Both the position numbers and the translations under genes were made by a program. Source: Clostridiales bacterium (GTDB lineage: Bacteria; Bacillota; Clostridia; Lachnospirales; CAG-274). Taken from it: a stretch of DNA of 10,115 nucleotides. The notes below the pieces were generated by a model. It saw only the letters and a program-made list of their open reading frames with translations. It did no database searches and was not told the DNA's origin. Positions 1 through 5,734 of this stretch are shown here, one piece after another (position 1 is the first letter of the stretch; each line of letters opens with the position of its first letter). The stretch spans positions 1-10,115 of the forward strand of contig JAJQBF010000190.1 of the NCBI GenBank assembly GCA_021203425.1, in the 5' to 3' direction.

Positions 1-815
1 TCGCTGTATATTTTGTATTTTTCCTTAAACGGAATAGTAAAATTATAGCTTTCAACGGCTTTTCCGTATACTTTTCCCTCTGCAGCCGTCATATATGAGC
101 CTAAAACCTCCTGTTCAGCTTTAAGAAAAACCTCACCGCTTATTAATAAGTCTCCTGCGGCAACTGACATACCTTCTTTAACAACAGGTGTTCCCGAAGA
201 AACGGTTATATCTGTTATAACGGCATTTTCACAGGCAGTTATATTTCCCAAAGCCATATAGTTTTTTTCCTCCGGCAGGGGAAGAGTTTCCGAAACAGTG
301 ATAAGCGCTCTTGTTCCCGAAACGGTTATTGATGCAAAGGAAATGTCCTGAAAATTGTTTTTTATTTCTCTTTCAATTCGGTTTGTGTCAAGCTCAGATT
401 TTTTTGTTCCGTAATCAAGATTGTTCCTGCTGCAGAATTCTAAGATTTCTCCTGTGTTTATTCTGTAATTTCCTTTTACTTCTATAAGCCATATTCGGCG
501 TGTTGACATAAGAAGAAAAAGGCTGAAAAACACAGCCCCTGCCGTAAAAAAAATATCTTTTTTCAGATTTTTCAAAAATTCCGGAAACCCTTTCGCAGAA
601 ACAATTTCAACCCGACAGCCCGTCTTTACCCCCAGTTCCTTTGCCTTTTCTTTATTCTTACTGCCTATATAAAAGCCTATGTATTCTCCCTCACAGGTTA
701 TATCCCATATGTATATACCTTCTCTGGCCAAAAGATTTAAAAAACGAAAGGCAAGTATACCCCTGACTTTCAGCCGCATATACCCGGTTATAAAAAAATA
801 TATATTAAGAAACAT
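1..815 (-). CDS. yqfD: Sporulation protein YqfD, N-terminal part (runs off the window edge)
   Basis: From the ATG at 815 the frame stays open for 271 codons to base 3 and leaves the window without a stop, so the C-terminus is missing (full YqfD proteins are roughly 400 residues). The N-terminus has the YqfD character: a short hydrophobic start, then GYMRLKVRG, LAREGIYIWDI and a GCRVEIVSAKG segment. A membrane segment follows at about residues 87-104, leading into RRIWLIEVKGN. After it comes an extracytoplasmic-type beta-rich region that includes VSSGTPVVKEGMSVAAGDLLISG (about residues 205-227). The start codon overlaps the yqfC stop by one base (TGATG), which implies translational coupling. 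In Bacillus subtilis yqfC and yqfD are sigma-E-dependent mother-cell genes; YqfD is an integral membrane protein whose biochemical role is unclear. The assignment rests on these motifs and on the pairing with yqfC. Confidence 0.9.
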   Translation of the reverse strand, partial: MFLNIYFFITGYMRLKVRGILAFRFLNLLAREGIYIWDITCEGEYIGFYIGSKNKEKAKELGVKTGCRVEIVSAKGFPEFLKNLKKDIFFTAGAVFFSLFLLMSTRRIWLIEVKGNYRINTGEILEFCSRNNLDYGTKKSELDTNRIEREIKNNFQDISFASITVSGTRALITVSETLPLPEEKNYMALGNITACENAVITDITVSSGTPVVKEGMSVAAGDLLISGEVFLKAEQEVLGSYMTAAEGKVYGKAVESYNFTIPFKEKYKIYS

Positions 816-1081
816 CACAACCCCTCACTTAAGCTGATTTGGTATATTCTTCCCCTTACTTTCACAATATCCCTTTTTATATATTCAAGCTTAAGATTTT
901 CGCCCCCGATATTACAGCAGCCCTTTTTTACCGCAACAACAACTCTGTTCTCCGAAAAGCTTAATATACGCTTGAAATTTTCCACAATAATTTCTCCGTT
1001 TCCGCAAACAGTCATAAGGGGAGTATCATCAAGTGCCTCCCGGGGCATCTCAAGCCCGTCTGAAATTTTCCGCCCTAACAT
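815..1081 (-). CDS. yqfC: Sporulation protein YqfC (YabP/YqfC family)
   Basis: This encodes an 88-residue protein of normal size for the family. It begins with a short basic stretch, then LEMPREALDDTPLMTVCGNGEIIVENF, which matches the YabP/YqfC pattern of an acidic/proline start, a 'P.(I/M)T..G...I.VEN..GI..F' core and a C-terminal beta-rich stretch (residues about 20-80). The family contains small sporulation proteins, YqfC being sigma-E-controlled in Bacillus; the exact activity is not established. The ATG at 1081 has a strong GGGGGAG site at 1085-1091 with a short 3-base spacer, and no better start exists upstream in frame. It overlaps yqfD by one base, so the two form an operon. Confidence 0.9.
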   Translation of the reverse strand: MLGRKISDGLEMPREALDDTPLMTVCGNGEIIVENFKRILSFSENRVVVAVKKGCCNIGGENLKLEYIKRDIVKVRGRIYQISLSEGL

Positions 1082-1108
1082 ATTCTCCCCCGTATAAACC
1101 TCTTGTAA

Positions 1109-1136
1109 AATATATTCCGAAATATCTTTTTATATG
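1109..1136 (-). promoter_or_regulatory. Candidate sigma-E promoter for yqfC-yqfD
   Basis: On the minus strand, CATA (1133-1136) and AATATATT (1109-1116) are separated by exactly 16 bases. This resembles the sigma-E pattern of a -35 with ATA and a -10 like CATACAAT; the -10 matches about five of eight positions. The predicted start would leave a leader of about 20 bases before the yqfC ATG. The region is AT-rich, so a chance match is possible. The known sigma-E control of the Bacillus homologues supports the call. Confidence 0.4.
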
Positions 1137-1160
1137 CTTATACTGCCAAACAAACCGCTG

Positions 1161-1209
1161 AAAAAATGTGTCTGAATATAAGAATAATAATTATTTTTAC
1201 ACATTTTTT
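1161..1209. repeat. Perfect 11-bp inverted repeat in the divergent intergenic region
   Basis: AAAAAATGTGT (1161-1171) and ACACATTTTTT (1199-1209) are perfect inverted arms around a 27-base AT-rich spacer that itself contains a small AATAATTATT palindrome. It lies between the yqfC promoter and the EF-G-like gene promoter, about 100 bases upstream of the latter. It could be an operator, a terminator for stray transcripts in either direction (A-run one side, T-run the other), or a fortuitous structure in 80% AT DNA. Apart from this and the promoters, the 312-base gap at 1082-1393 shows nothing recognisable. Confidence 0.55.
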
Positions 1210-1307
1210 GGAATATAAAATAAAATGATAAAAAAAATTGAAAAATAAAAAAAGGAAATTTGGTCAATATGCAGAAAATATATTTATAATGGATTTTTAA
1301 AAAGTAG

Positions 1308-1336
1308 TTGTATTTTCCATAAAAATAATATATAAT
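1308..1336 (+). promoter_or_regulatory. Sigma-A promoter of the EF-G-like gene
   Basis: TTGTAT (1308-1313), a 17-base spacer and a perfect TATAAT (1331-1336) form a near-consensus housekeeping promoter. Transcription would begin near 1343 and leave a leader of about 50 bases. A good AAAGGTGG ribosome site (1377-1384) lies nine bases before the ATG at 1394. Confidence 0.75.
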
Positions 1337-1393
1337 GTTTTTATAAAGTGCATTATGAACAAATATTTAAATTAGAAAAGGTGGTTTTTAAAG

Positions 1394-3472
1394 ATGAATG
1401 TTTATTCTTTAAAGGACGTAAGAAATGTAGCTGTCCTCGGTCACAGCGGCTGCGGAAAAACAACTGTATGTGAGGCTGTGCTTTACTTAAACGGCGTTAC
1501 AAAGCGTTTCGGTAAGGTTGAAAGCGGAAATACAGTCAGCGACTATGATGCAGAAGAAATCAGACGTAAGGTTTCAATCAATACCTCGGTTATTCCCGTC
1601 GAAGTAGACGGAAAGAAGATCAATTTCCTTGACACTCCCGGTTTTTTTGACTTCGTAGGCGAGGTTAAAGAGGCTTTGGCAGTTGCCGATGTTGCTTTAA
1701 TAGTAGTAAGCGCAAAGAGCGGCGTTGAAGTAGGTACGGAGAAAGCTTGGGAACTTGCCGAAGAGGCCGGAGTTCCCCGTATGATTTTAGTAAACGGTAT
1801 GGACGACGAAAATGCCGACTATCACAGAGTAGTTGATGAACTTAAAGAGAAATTCGGAAAGAGTATAGCTCCTATTCATTATCCTTATACAGAAAACGGC
1901 AAGTTTGCAGGTTTCATTAACGTTGTTAAAAGAGCAGGCAGAAAATTCTCCGCTGACGGAAAAGTTCAAGACTGCGATGTTCCGGCAGATTTAGAAGATG
2001 AAGTAGAAGAAGCACGTCTTGCAGTTTGCGAAGCCGTAGCCGAAACAGACGACGATCTTATGGAAAAATTCTTTGAAGAAGAAGAATTTACAGAAGACGA
2101 AATCTACGGCGGAATTAAGACAGGTATTCTTAACGGAAGTGTTACTCCTGTTCTCTGTTCATCGGCAGTAAAGGAAATAGGTATTTACGTTCTTTTGAGA
2201 CAGATTCTTAAATACATACCTTCGACAAATGAATTAAAGCCCACAATCCCCGTTGTTGACACTGACGGAGAAGACGCAGGCGAAGTTGAAGTTAAGGAAG
2301 ACACTCTTTTCTCAGCTTTCGTTTTCAAGACAATTGCCGACCCCTATATCGGTCGTCTGAGTATTTTTAAGGTTAGAACAGGTGTCCTTAAAAAGGATAT
2401 GACAATAAGAAACATAAACAAGGGTGACAATGAAAAAGCCGGTCACATTTATGTAATCAGAGGTAAGGAACAGATTGAAGTAAACGAAGTCAGAGCCGGC
2501 GACATAGCTGCTCTTGCAAAGCTTTCAAATACATCAACCTGCGACACCCTTGCAGACCCCAAATTCGGAAAGGCTTATAAGCCCATCGACTTCCCCAAGC
2601 CTTATCAGAAAAAATCAGTAAGTCCTCTTGCAAAAGGCGACGAAGACAAAATGGCATCAGCTATTTCAAAGATGCTTGAAGAAGACAAGACTCTCCTTTT
2701 CGTAGTTGATAAAGAAACAAAAGAATCCGTTATCTCCGGTATCGGCGATACTCATCTTGACGTATTTGTTAAGAAACTCAAAGCTAAATATAAGTTAGAC
2801 GTTGTTCTCGGCAAACCCAAGATTGCATATAAAGAAAAAATCCGTGCAAGCGTTACACACAGACATAAATATAAGAAACAGTCCGGCGGTTCCGGTCAGT
2901 ACGGCGATGTTCAGATTGATTTTTCACCCAACTTTGACGATCCCGAAAAGCCTTACGAATTCGAAGAGAAAATCTTCGGCGGTTCCGTTCCCAAACAGTA
3001 CTTCCCCGCTGTTGAAAAGGGTATTCAGGAAAGCGTTAAGAAGGGTCCTCTTGCAGGTTATCCCGTTGTAGGTATTAAGGCTGTTCTTACAGACGGTTCC
3101 TACCACGCTGTAGACTCAAACGAAAATGCCTTCAGAACGGCTACTATGATGTGTTTCAAAGAGGCTTTCATTAAAGCTAAGCCCACAATTCTTGAACCCA
3201 TTATGGACGTTGTTGTAACTGTTCCCAAAGACTATACAGGCGACATTATGGGCGATATGAACAAGAGAAGAGGTCGTGTAAACGGTATGGAAAGCGGTCA
3301 CAACGGCAAGCAGAAGATTCTTGCTCAGGCTCCTCTTTCGGAAATGTCCTCATACGCAACAGACCTTCGTTCAATGACACAGGGCAGGGGAGATTTCACA
3401 ATGGAACTTGCCGGTTATGAAGAGGCTCCGCAGGACGTTTGCAACAAAGTTATAGCAGCTGCAAAGGCTTGA
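1394..3472 (+). CDS. EF-G-like translational GTPase (EF-G paralogue)
   Basis: This 692-residue protein has the full five-domain EF-G layout. The G domain covers about residues 8-280 with the P-loop GHSGCGKT (16-23), DTPG (80-83) and a G5-like SSA (256-258). Domain II is about 300-390, domain III about 403-480, and domain IV starts with QSGGSGQYGDV (496-506) and carries the YHAVDS tip loop (570-575). Domain V follows with PKDYTGDIMGDMNKRRG (611-627), close to the EF-G signature. It differs from translocating EF-G in key places: the P-loop is GHSGCGKT rather than AHIDAGKT, DTPGF replaces DTPGH so the catalytic histidine position is Phe84, and the NKxD motif reads NGMD (134-137). These place it in the EF-G-like paralogue group (EF-G2-like) rather than fusA. 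It stands alone, with its own sigma-A promoter and tandem stops TGA TAA. Its cellular role is not known from sequence. It is not a TetM-type ribosomal protection protein by its N-terminus. Confidence 0.88.
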   Translation: MNVYSLKDVRNVAVLGHSGCGKTTVCEAVLYLNGVTKRFGKVESGNTVSDYDAEEIRRKVSINTSVIPVEVDGKKINFLDTPGFFDFVGEVKEALAVADVALIVVSAKSGVEVGTEKAWELAEEAGVPRMILVNGMDDENADYHRVVDELKEKFGKSIAPIHYPYTENGKFAGFINVVKRAGRKFSADGKVQDCDVPADLEDEVEEARLAVCEAVAETDDDLMEKFFEEEEFTEDEIYGGIKTGILNGSVTPVLCSSAVKEIGIYVLLRQILKYIPSTNELKPTIPVVDTDGEDAGEVEVKEDTLFSAFVFKTIADPYIGRLSIFKVRTGVLKKDMTIRNINKGDNEKAGHIYVIRGKEQIEVNEVRAGDIAALAKLSNTSTCDTLADPKFGKAYKPIDFPKPYQKKSVSPLAKGDEDKMASAISKMLEEDKTLLFVVDKETKESVISGIGDTHLDVFVKKLKAKYKLDVVLGKPKIAYKEKIRASVTHRHKYKKQSGGSGQYGDVQIDFSPNFDDPEKPYEFEEKIFGGSVPKQYFPAVEKGIQESVKKGPLAGYPVVGIKAVLTDGSYHAVDSNENAFRTATMMCFKEAFIKAKPTILEPIMDVVVTVPKDYTGDIMGDMNKRRGRVNGMESGHNGKQKILAQAPLSEMSSYATDLRSMTQGRGDFTMELAGYEEAPQDVCNKVIAAAKA

Positions 3473-3509
3473 TAAAATAAAAAATAAAAAAATAAAAAAC
3501 AAAAATACA

Positions 3510-3552
3510 AAACAAAAACGGTTAAACCGCTTAAGGCTTAACCGCTTTTGTT
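3510..3552. terminator. Bidirectional intrinsic terminator between convergent genes
   Basis: CGGTTAA (3519-3525) pairs with TTAACCG (3538-3544), and a CC/GG pair inside shortens the loop. An A-run precedes the stem and a T-rich CTTTTGTTT follows it. Read on the minus strand it is followed by a long T-rich tail, so it can end both the EF-G-like gene and the stalk-protein gene. Confidence 0.75.
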
Positions 3553-3563
3553 TGCGTAAAAAT

Positions 3564-4613
3564 TTAATTATTTATGGTAATTGTTTTTGTATCTCCGTTC
3601 CAGACAACATCAGCGTCTAAGTTTTCCGAAACAAATCTCAGCGGAACCATCGTATAGCCTCCGTTAATAACAGCCGGACTTTGCATTGTAACAAGTTCAC
3701 CGTTTATGTAAGCAGACGTGCTTGCAACAGTTAAAATTATTGTTTTGCTGCCCTTAACCGCCGTAATTGATTTTGTTTCCGAATTAAAGCTCACCTCGGC
3801 TCCCAAAGCCTCAAATATAGCCCTCATAGGCACCATTGTAACACCATTGTCAATGTAAGGCTCAACATCGAAAGCCATTTCATCACCGTTTAACAAAACA
3901 GTTATGCCACTTTTCTGCTCTGCGGTTTCGTCCGAAAATTCCGAAATGGGCTTAAAGTCAATATCGGCAATTTGACTCGCTTTTTCTTCAAGAAGGCTGT
4001 TTGCGTAACTCGTAGCGACTTCTTCTCCGTTATGTTTCCATTCATTACGAAATTCTTCATATGGCATATCTTCCGACAAACCTATTGTAATAACATCATT
4101 TGCCGTCAATTCAAAATTACTGAAGGTATATGTAGTAAAATTATGAGAATACATTCCGCCGAATTCTCCTACAAATATTTCATCTGTATTTAAAAGATAA
4201 AATCTGCCCCTGTCGCCGTATGAATCGAAGTAATATAAAATATTTCCGTCTTTATAGGTGTACATTCCCAAAAGCCCTTTACTGTCCCAGCTGTCGTTTT
4301 TTGAGTATTTAAAGCCTATAAACAGTTCGGGAATTCCGTTATTATCAATATCTTTTAAATAATAATGCAGATTGTCAAAGTCTTTATAGAAAGCATAAAA
4401 ATTTGTTCCGGGGTATCTTTCCGGCAAATAGGCAGACTCAGTGCCGCTGTTAAGCTCTTTAAATGCACTTTCATAATTCGATATTACCTTCGAATAGCCT
4501 TCAGTATAAGATGAAACCGTAAATATCGCCTTATAGCTGTCGGCATAAACTGCGCAAGGCAGAAGAACAGCAATAACAGCCATCAAAAAAATTAAAAAAA
4601 TTGTCTTTTTCAT
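3564..4613 (-). CDS. Secreted stalk-domain protein (copper amine oxidase N-terminal-like domain)
   Basis: The chosen start at 4613 gives 349 residues. An upstream in-frame ATG at 4628 is rejected because the perfect AGGAGG site (4620-4625) lies between the two and serves 4613. A classical signal peptide spans 1-24 (basic MKK, hydrophobic core, AVYA cleavage site). Residues about 25-225 form a domain I do not recognise; it contains DIDNNGIPELFIG (88-100), a calcium-loop or FG-GAP-like motif found in many secreted Clostridial proteins. The C-terminus (about 236-349) is a copper amine oxidase N-terminal-like 'stalk' domain, with VEPYIDNGVTMVPMRAIFEALGAEV, a second half NGGYTMVPLRFVSENLDADV, and a final TITIN. 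This domain is used by many Clostridial extracellular proteins and does not imply amine oxidase activity. There is no wall anchor or membrane tail, so it is probably exported or non-covalently wall-bound. Its ligand is unknown. Confidence 0.85.
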   Translation of the reverse strand: MKKTIFLIFLMAVIAVLLPCAVYADSYKAIFTVSSYTEGYSKVISNYESAFKELNSGTESAYLPERYPGTNFYAFYKDFDNLHYYLKDIDNNGIPELFIGFKYSKNDSWDSKGLLGMYTYKDGNILYYFDSYGDRGRFYLLNTDEIFVGEFGGMYSHNFTTYTFSNFELTANDVITIGLSEDMPYEEFRNEWKHNGEEVATSYANSLLEEKASQIADIDFKPISEFSDETAEQKSGITVLLNGDEMAFDVEPYIDNGVTMVPMRAIFEALGAEVSFNSETKSITAVKGSKTIILTVASTSAYINGELVTMQSPAVINGGYTMVPLRFVSENLDADVVWNGDTKTITINN

Positions 4614-4619
4614 ATTTTT

Positions 4620-4625
4620 CCTCCT
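4620..4625 (-). promoter_or_regulatory. Ribosome binding site that fixes the stalk-protein start
   Basis: A perfect AGGAGG on the minus strand stands six bases before the ATG at 4613. It overlaps the region just inside the alternative ATG at 4628, which would place the site within the coding sequence. Confidence 0.85.
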
Positions 4626-4702
4626 CATTTGTATAATTTATTTTTCATAAAGTAAGCCGCTTTCCCGTTTGAATAAGCAAAAAACGACTTTCTTCTTCAA
4701 TA

Positions 4703-4731
4703 ATTATATCATAAACCACTTTTTTCGTCAA
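4703..4731 (-). promoter_or_regulatory. Sigma-A promoter of the stalk-protein gene
   Basis: On the minus strand TTGACG (4726-4731), a 17-base spacer and a perfect TATAAT (4703-4708) form a strong housekeeping promoter. The predicted start near 4696 leaves a leader of about 80 bases before the ATG at 4613. It starts just beyond the terminator of the neighbouring small transcript unit, so the stalk gene appears to be independently transcribed. Confidence 0.8.
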
Positions 4732-4752
4732 ACAGTATTTAAACGTCACCAA

Positions 4753-4796
4753 ACCGCAAAAAAACCCGAGACGGCACTCTCGGGGTTTTTTGCGGT
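4753..4796. terminator. Intrinsic terminator of small transcript unit 1
   Basis: Positions 4753-4771 pair with 4778-4796 over 19 positions with one mismatch (4764 against 4785), around a six-base loop. The stem has a GC-rich upper half (CCCGAGA/TCTCGGG) and an A/T lower half. On the minus strand the descending arm gives a run of seven U. It is symmetrical enough to act in both directions. Confidence 0.8.
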
Positions 4797-4837
4797 ATTA
4801 AGTTTGCTTGATATTATTATATATTTGACTTTTCGTC
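4758..4837 (-). ncRNA. Candidate small RNA, copy 1
   Basis: A minus-strand promoter at 4844-4872 predicts a start near 4837, and a strong intrinsic terminator ends transcription near 4758, giving about 80 bases. There is no start codon with a ribosome site and no meaningful reading frame. The predicted 5' end can fold into a small hairpin, UGAC-GAAAA-GUCA, followed by an AU-rich linker and CAAGCAAAC before the terminator stem. A second diverged copy lies 237 bases away (4999-5074), sharing the promoter, the 5' hairpin and CAAGCRAAC. The matching promoter-hairpin-terminator layout supports a real transcript. I do not recognise the family, and a terminator-plus-spurious-promoter explanation remains possible. 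Confidence 0.45.
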
Positions 4838-4877
4838 ACAACTATTATAACACATCAAAATCCGATTTACAAGTACC
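4819..4877 (-). repeat. Direct repeat, copy 1 (promoter and 5' end of the small transcript unit)
   Basis: Fifty-nine bases that match 5056-5114 at about 55 positions without gaps. The repeat covers the -35, the -10 and the first part of the predicted transcript. Weaker similarity continues on both sides: GTTTGCTTG at 4802-4810 against GTTCGCTTG at 5041-5049, and an A/T-rich stretch beyond 4877. Confidence 0.85.
4844..4872 (-). promoter_or_regulatory. Promoter of small transcript unit 1
   Basis: On the minus strand TTGTAA (4867-4872), 17 bases, then a perfect TATAAT (4844-4849). No gene follows before the terminator at 4753-4796, so the promoter would serve only a short transcript. Confidence 0.6.
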
Positions 4878-4965
4878 AACAGCAATTTTTTTAAAACTTT
4901 CGCAAAAGTTCATCACAATAATCCGGTAACTAACCTACGGTCTAAGCCGCCGTGCAAAAAAGGTC

Positions 4966-5000
4966 TTGCGGTTATAATTACATTACATACAAAACCGCAA
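4966..5000. repeat. 8-bp inverted repeat downstream of small unit 2
   Basis: TTGCGGTT (4966-4973) and AACCGCAA (4993-5000) are perfect inverted arms around a 19-base AT-rich spacer. On the minus strand the second arm is followed after four bases by six U, so it may be a back-up terminator behind the main one at 5002-5034. The stretch from 4878 to 4965 shows nothing else I can name. Confidence 0.4.
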
Positions 5001-5074
5001 AAAAAAGCTCGGAGATAACGGCTCCGGGCTTTTTAATGTGGTTCGCTTGGCTGAGATATATTTGACTTTTCGTC
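4999..5074 (-). ncRNA. Candidate small RNA, copy 2
   Basis: The promoter at 5081-5109 predicts a start near 5074, and the terminator ends near 4999, about 76 bases. The 5' end repeats the UGAC-GAAAA-GUCA hairpin of copy 1, then diverges, then shares CAAGCGAAC before a different GC-rich terminator stem. The terminator stem sequences differ between copies although each still pairs, which suggests selection for a terminated transcript. No open reading frame with a ribosome site is visible. Family unknown. Confidence 0.45.
5002..5034. terminator. Intrinsic terminator of small transcript unit 2 (possibly also of the pilus operon)
   Basis: GCTCGGAG (5007-5014) pairs with CTCCGGGC (5022-5029) with one G-T wobble, extended by an A/T lower stem to about 13 bp around a seven-base loop. 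On the minus strand it ends in a run of eight U (4999-5006). No other strong terminator lies between the end of the pilus genes at 5139 and this point, so it probably also stops read-through from that operon. Confidence 0.8.
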
Positions 5075-5114
5075 ACAACTATCATAACACATCAAAATTC
5101 ATTTTACAAGTACC
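5056..5114 (-). repeat. Direct repeat, copy 2
   Basis: Partner of 4819-4877: ungapped, about 55 of 59 bases identical, offset 237. The changes fall at one -10 base and three bases in the spacer next to the -35. Confidence 0.85.
5081..5109 (-). promoter_or_regulatory. Promoter of small transcript unit 2
   Basis: On the minus strand TTGTAA (5104-5109), 17 bases, then TATGAT (5081-5086). The -10 is one base weaker than in copy 1. It starts only 30 bases after the stop codon of the last pilus-locus gene. Confidence 0.5.
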
Positions 5115-5138
5115 CAAAACAAATTTTTTTCAAAAATT

Positions 5139-5734
5139 TTATTGTACCAGCCGACAGCCCACGGTAACTCTGGCGGATCCGCTCTGATTACAGGTAAACA
5201 GCGTCAAATCATATCCGGTCGACTTCATTTCCTCAACGGCATAGCTGTCCAAAGCGCCGATACTGTCCGTTACATAGTTAAACACATTACCGGCAACATC
5301 AGTAAAAACGACAGAACTGCCTTTTTCGAGGTTTTTAAGCCCTGCGAAATGTCTGCTGTAGTTATGTGCGGCAATAACGCAGTCGTGGCTGTAGATTGAT
5401 CCGCTGTAGCGGCAGGGCGCCGACTTAAGGTTTTCATAGCTCCAGTCCTTACAAACTGGAAGGGCAATATCCAAAGAGGGGATTTCAATTACCCCTATAA
5501 TACTCAAGCCGTCGACCTCTTTTGTAGGCATACTCATATTGGGATATTTTTCAAAAAGCTCTTTATTATCGGAAATTCCGTTCACTTCCGTATCTTCCAA
5601 AAGAGTCAGTATCTCCGCCGATTTTTTTCCGCACGCTTTCCGTCATAAATATTATAGCCTGTCAGCGCCAGCGCCGCCAAAACCAGTGCAAGCCCAACCG
5701 CCATAAGCAGCGTGCCTTTTTTTAATTTACTCAT
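5139..5734 (-). pseudogene. Small sortase of the pilus locus, frame broken at an A7 run
   Basis: From the ATG at 5734 the frame reads MSKLKKGTLLMAVGLALVLA, a basic start and membrane anchor, and stops after 42 codons (TGA at 5606-5608). The rest of the sortase continues in the -1 frame. One extra A in the A7 run (T7 at 5622-5628 on the plus strand) joins them into a 198-residue protein. In that numbering the catalytic residues are present: His124 in AAHNYSRHF, Cys182 in TLFTC and Arg189 in SARVTV. The size and the HNYxxHF pattern suggest a small class B- or D-type sortase rather than a pilin polymerase; it may attach the finished fibre to the wall. A TTG at 5600 could start only a 153-residue piece without the membrane anchor and with no good ribosome site. 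The ATG overlaps the upstream pilin stop by eight bases, with AGAGG seven bases ahead. It could be a pseudogene, a phase-off allele, or a base-calling error. Confidence 0.82.

Noticed and set aside
1260..1290. A second promoter for the EF-G-like gene (TTGGTC...TATAAT)
   Set aside because: The 19-base spacer and weak -35 are inferior to the promoter at 1308-1336; TATAAT-like strings are expected in such AT-rich DNA.
4825..4851. A plus-strand promoter within the direct repeat (TTGACT...TATAAC)
   Set aside because: The spacer is only 15 bases, and the minus-strand promoter in the same repeat has ideal 17-base spacing and a downstream terminator.
4669..4929. Plus-strand open frame across the small RNA candidates
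   Set aside because: It runs through two promoters, a terminator and a direct repeat, encodes a low-complexity Phe/Asn/Lys-rich peptide and has no convincing ribosome site.
5139..5600. A separate 153-residue sortase starting at TTG 5600
   Set aside because: It would lack the membrane anchor, which is present in the adjacent frame behind a proper ribosome site; a single frame shift explains both parts.
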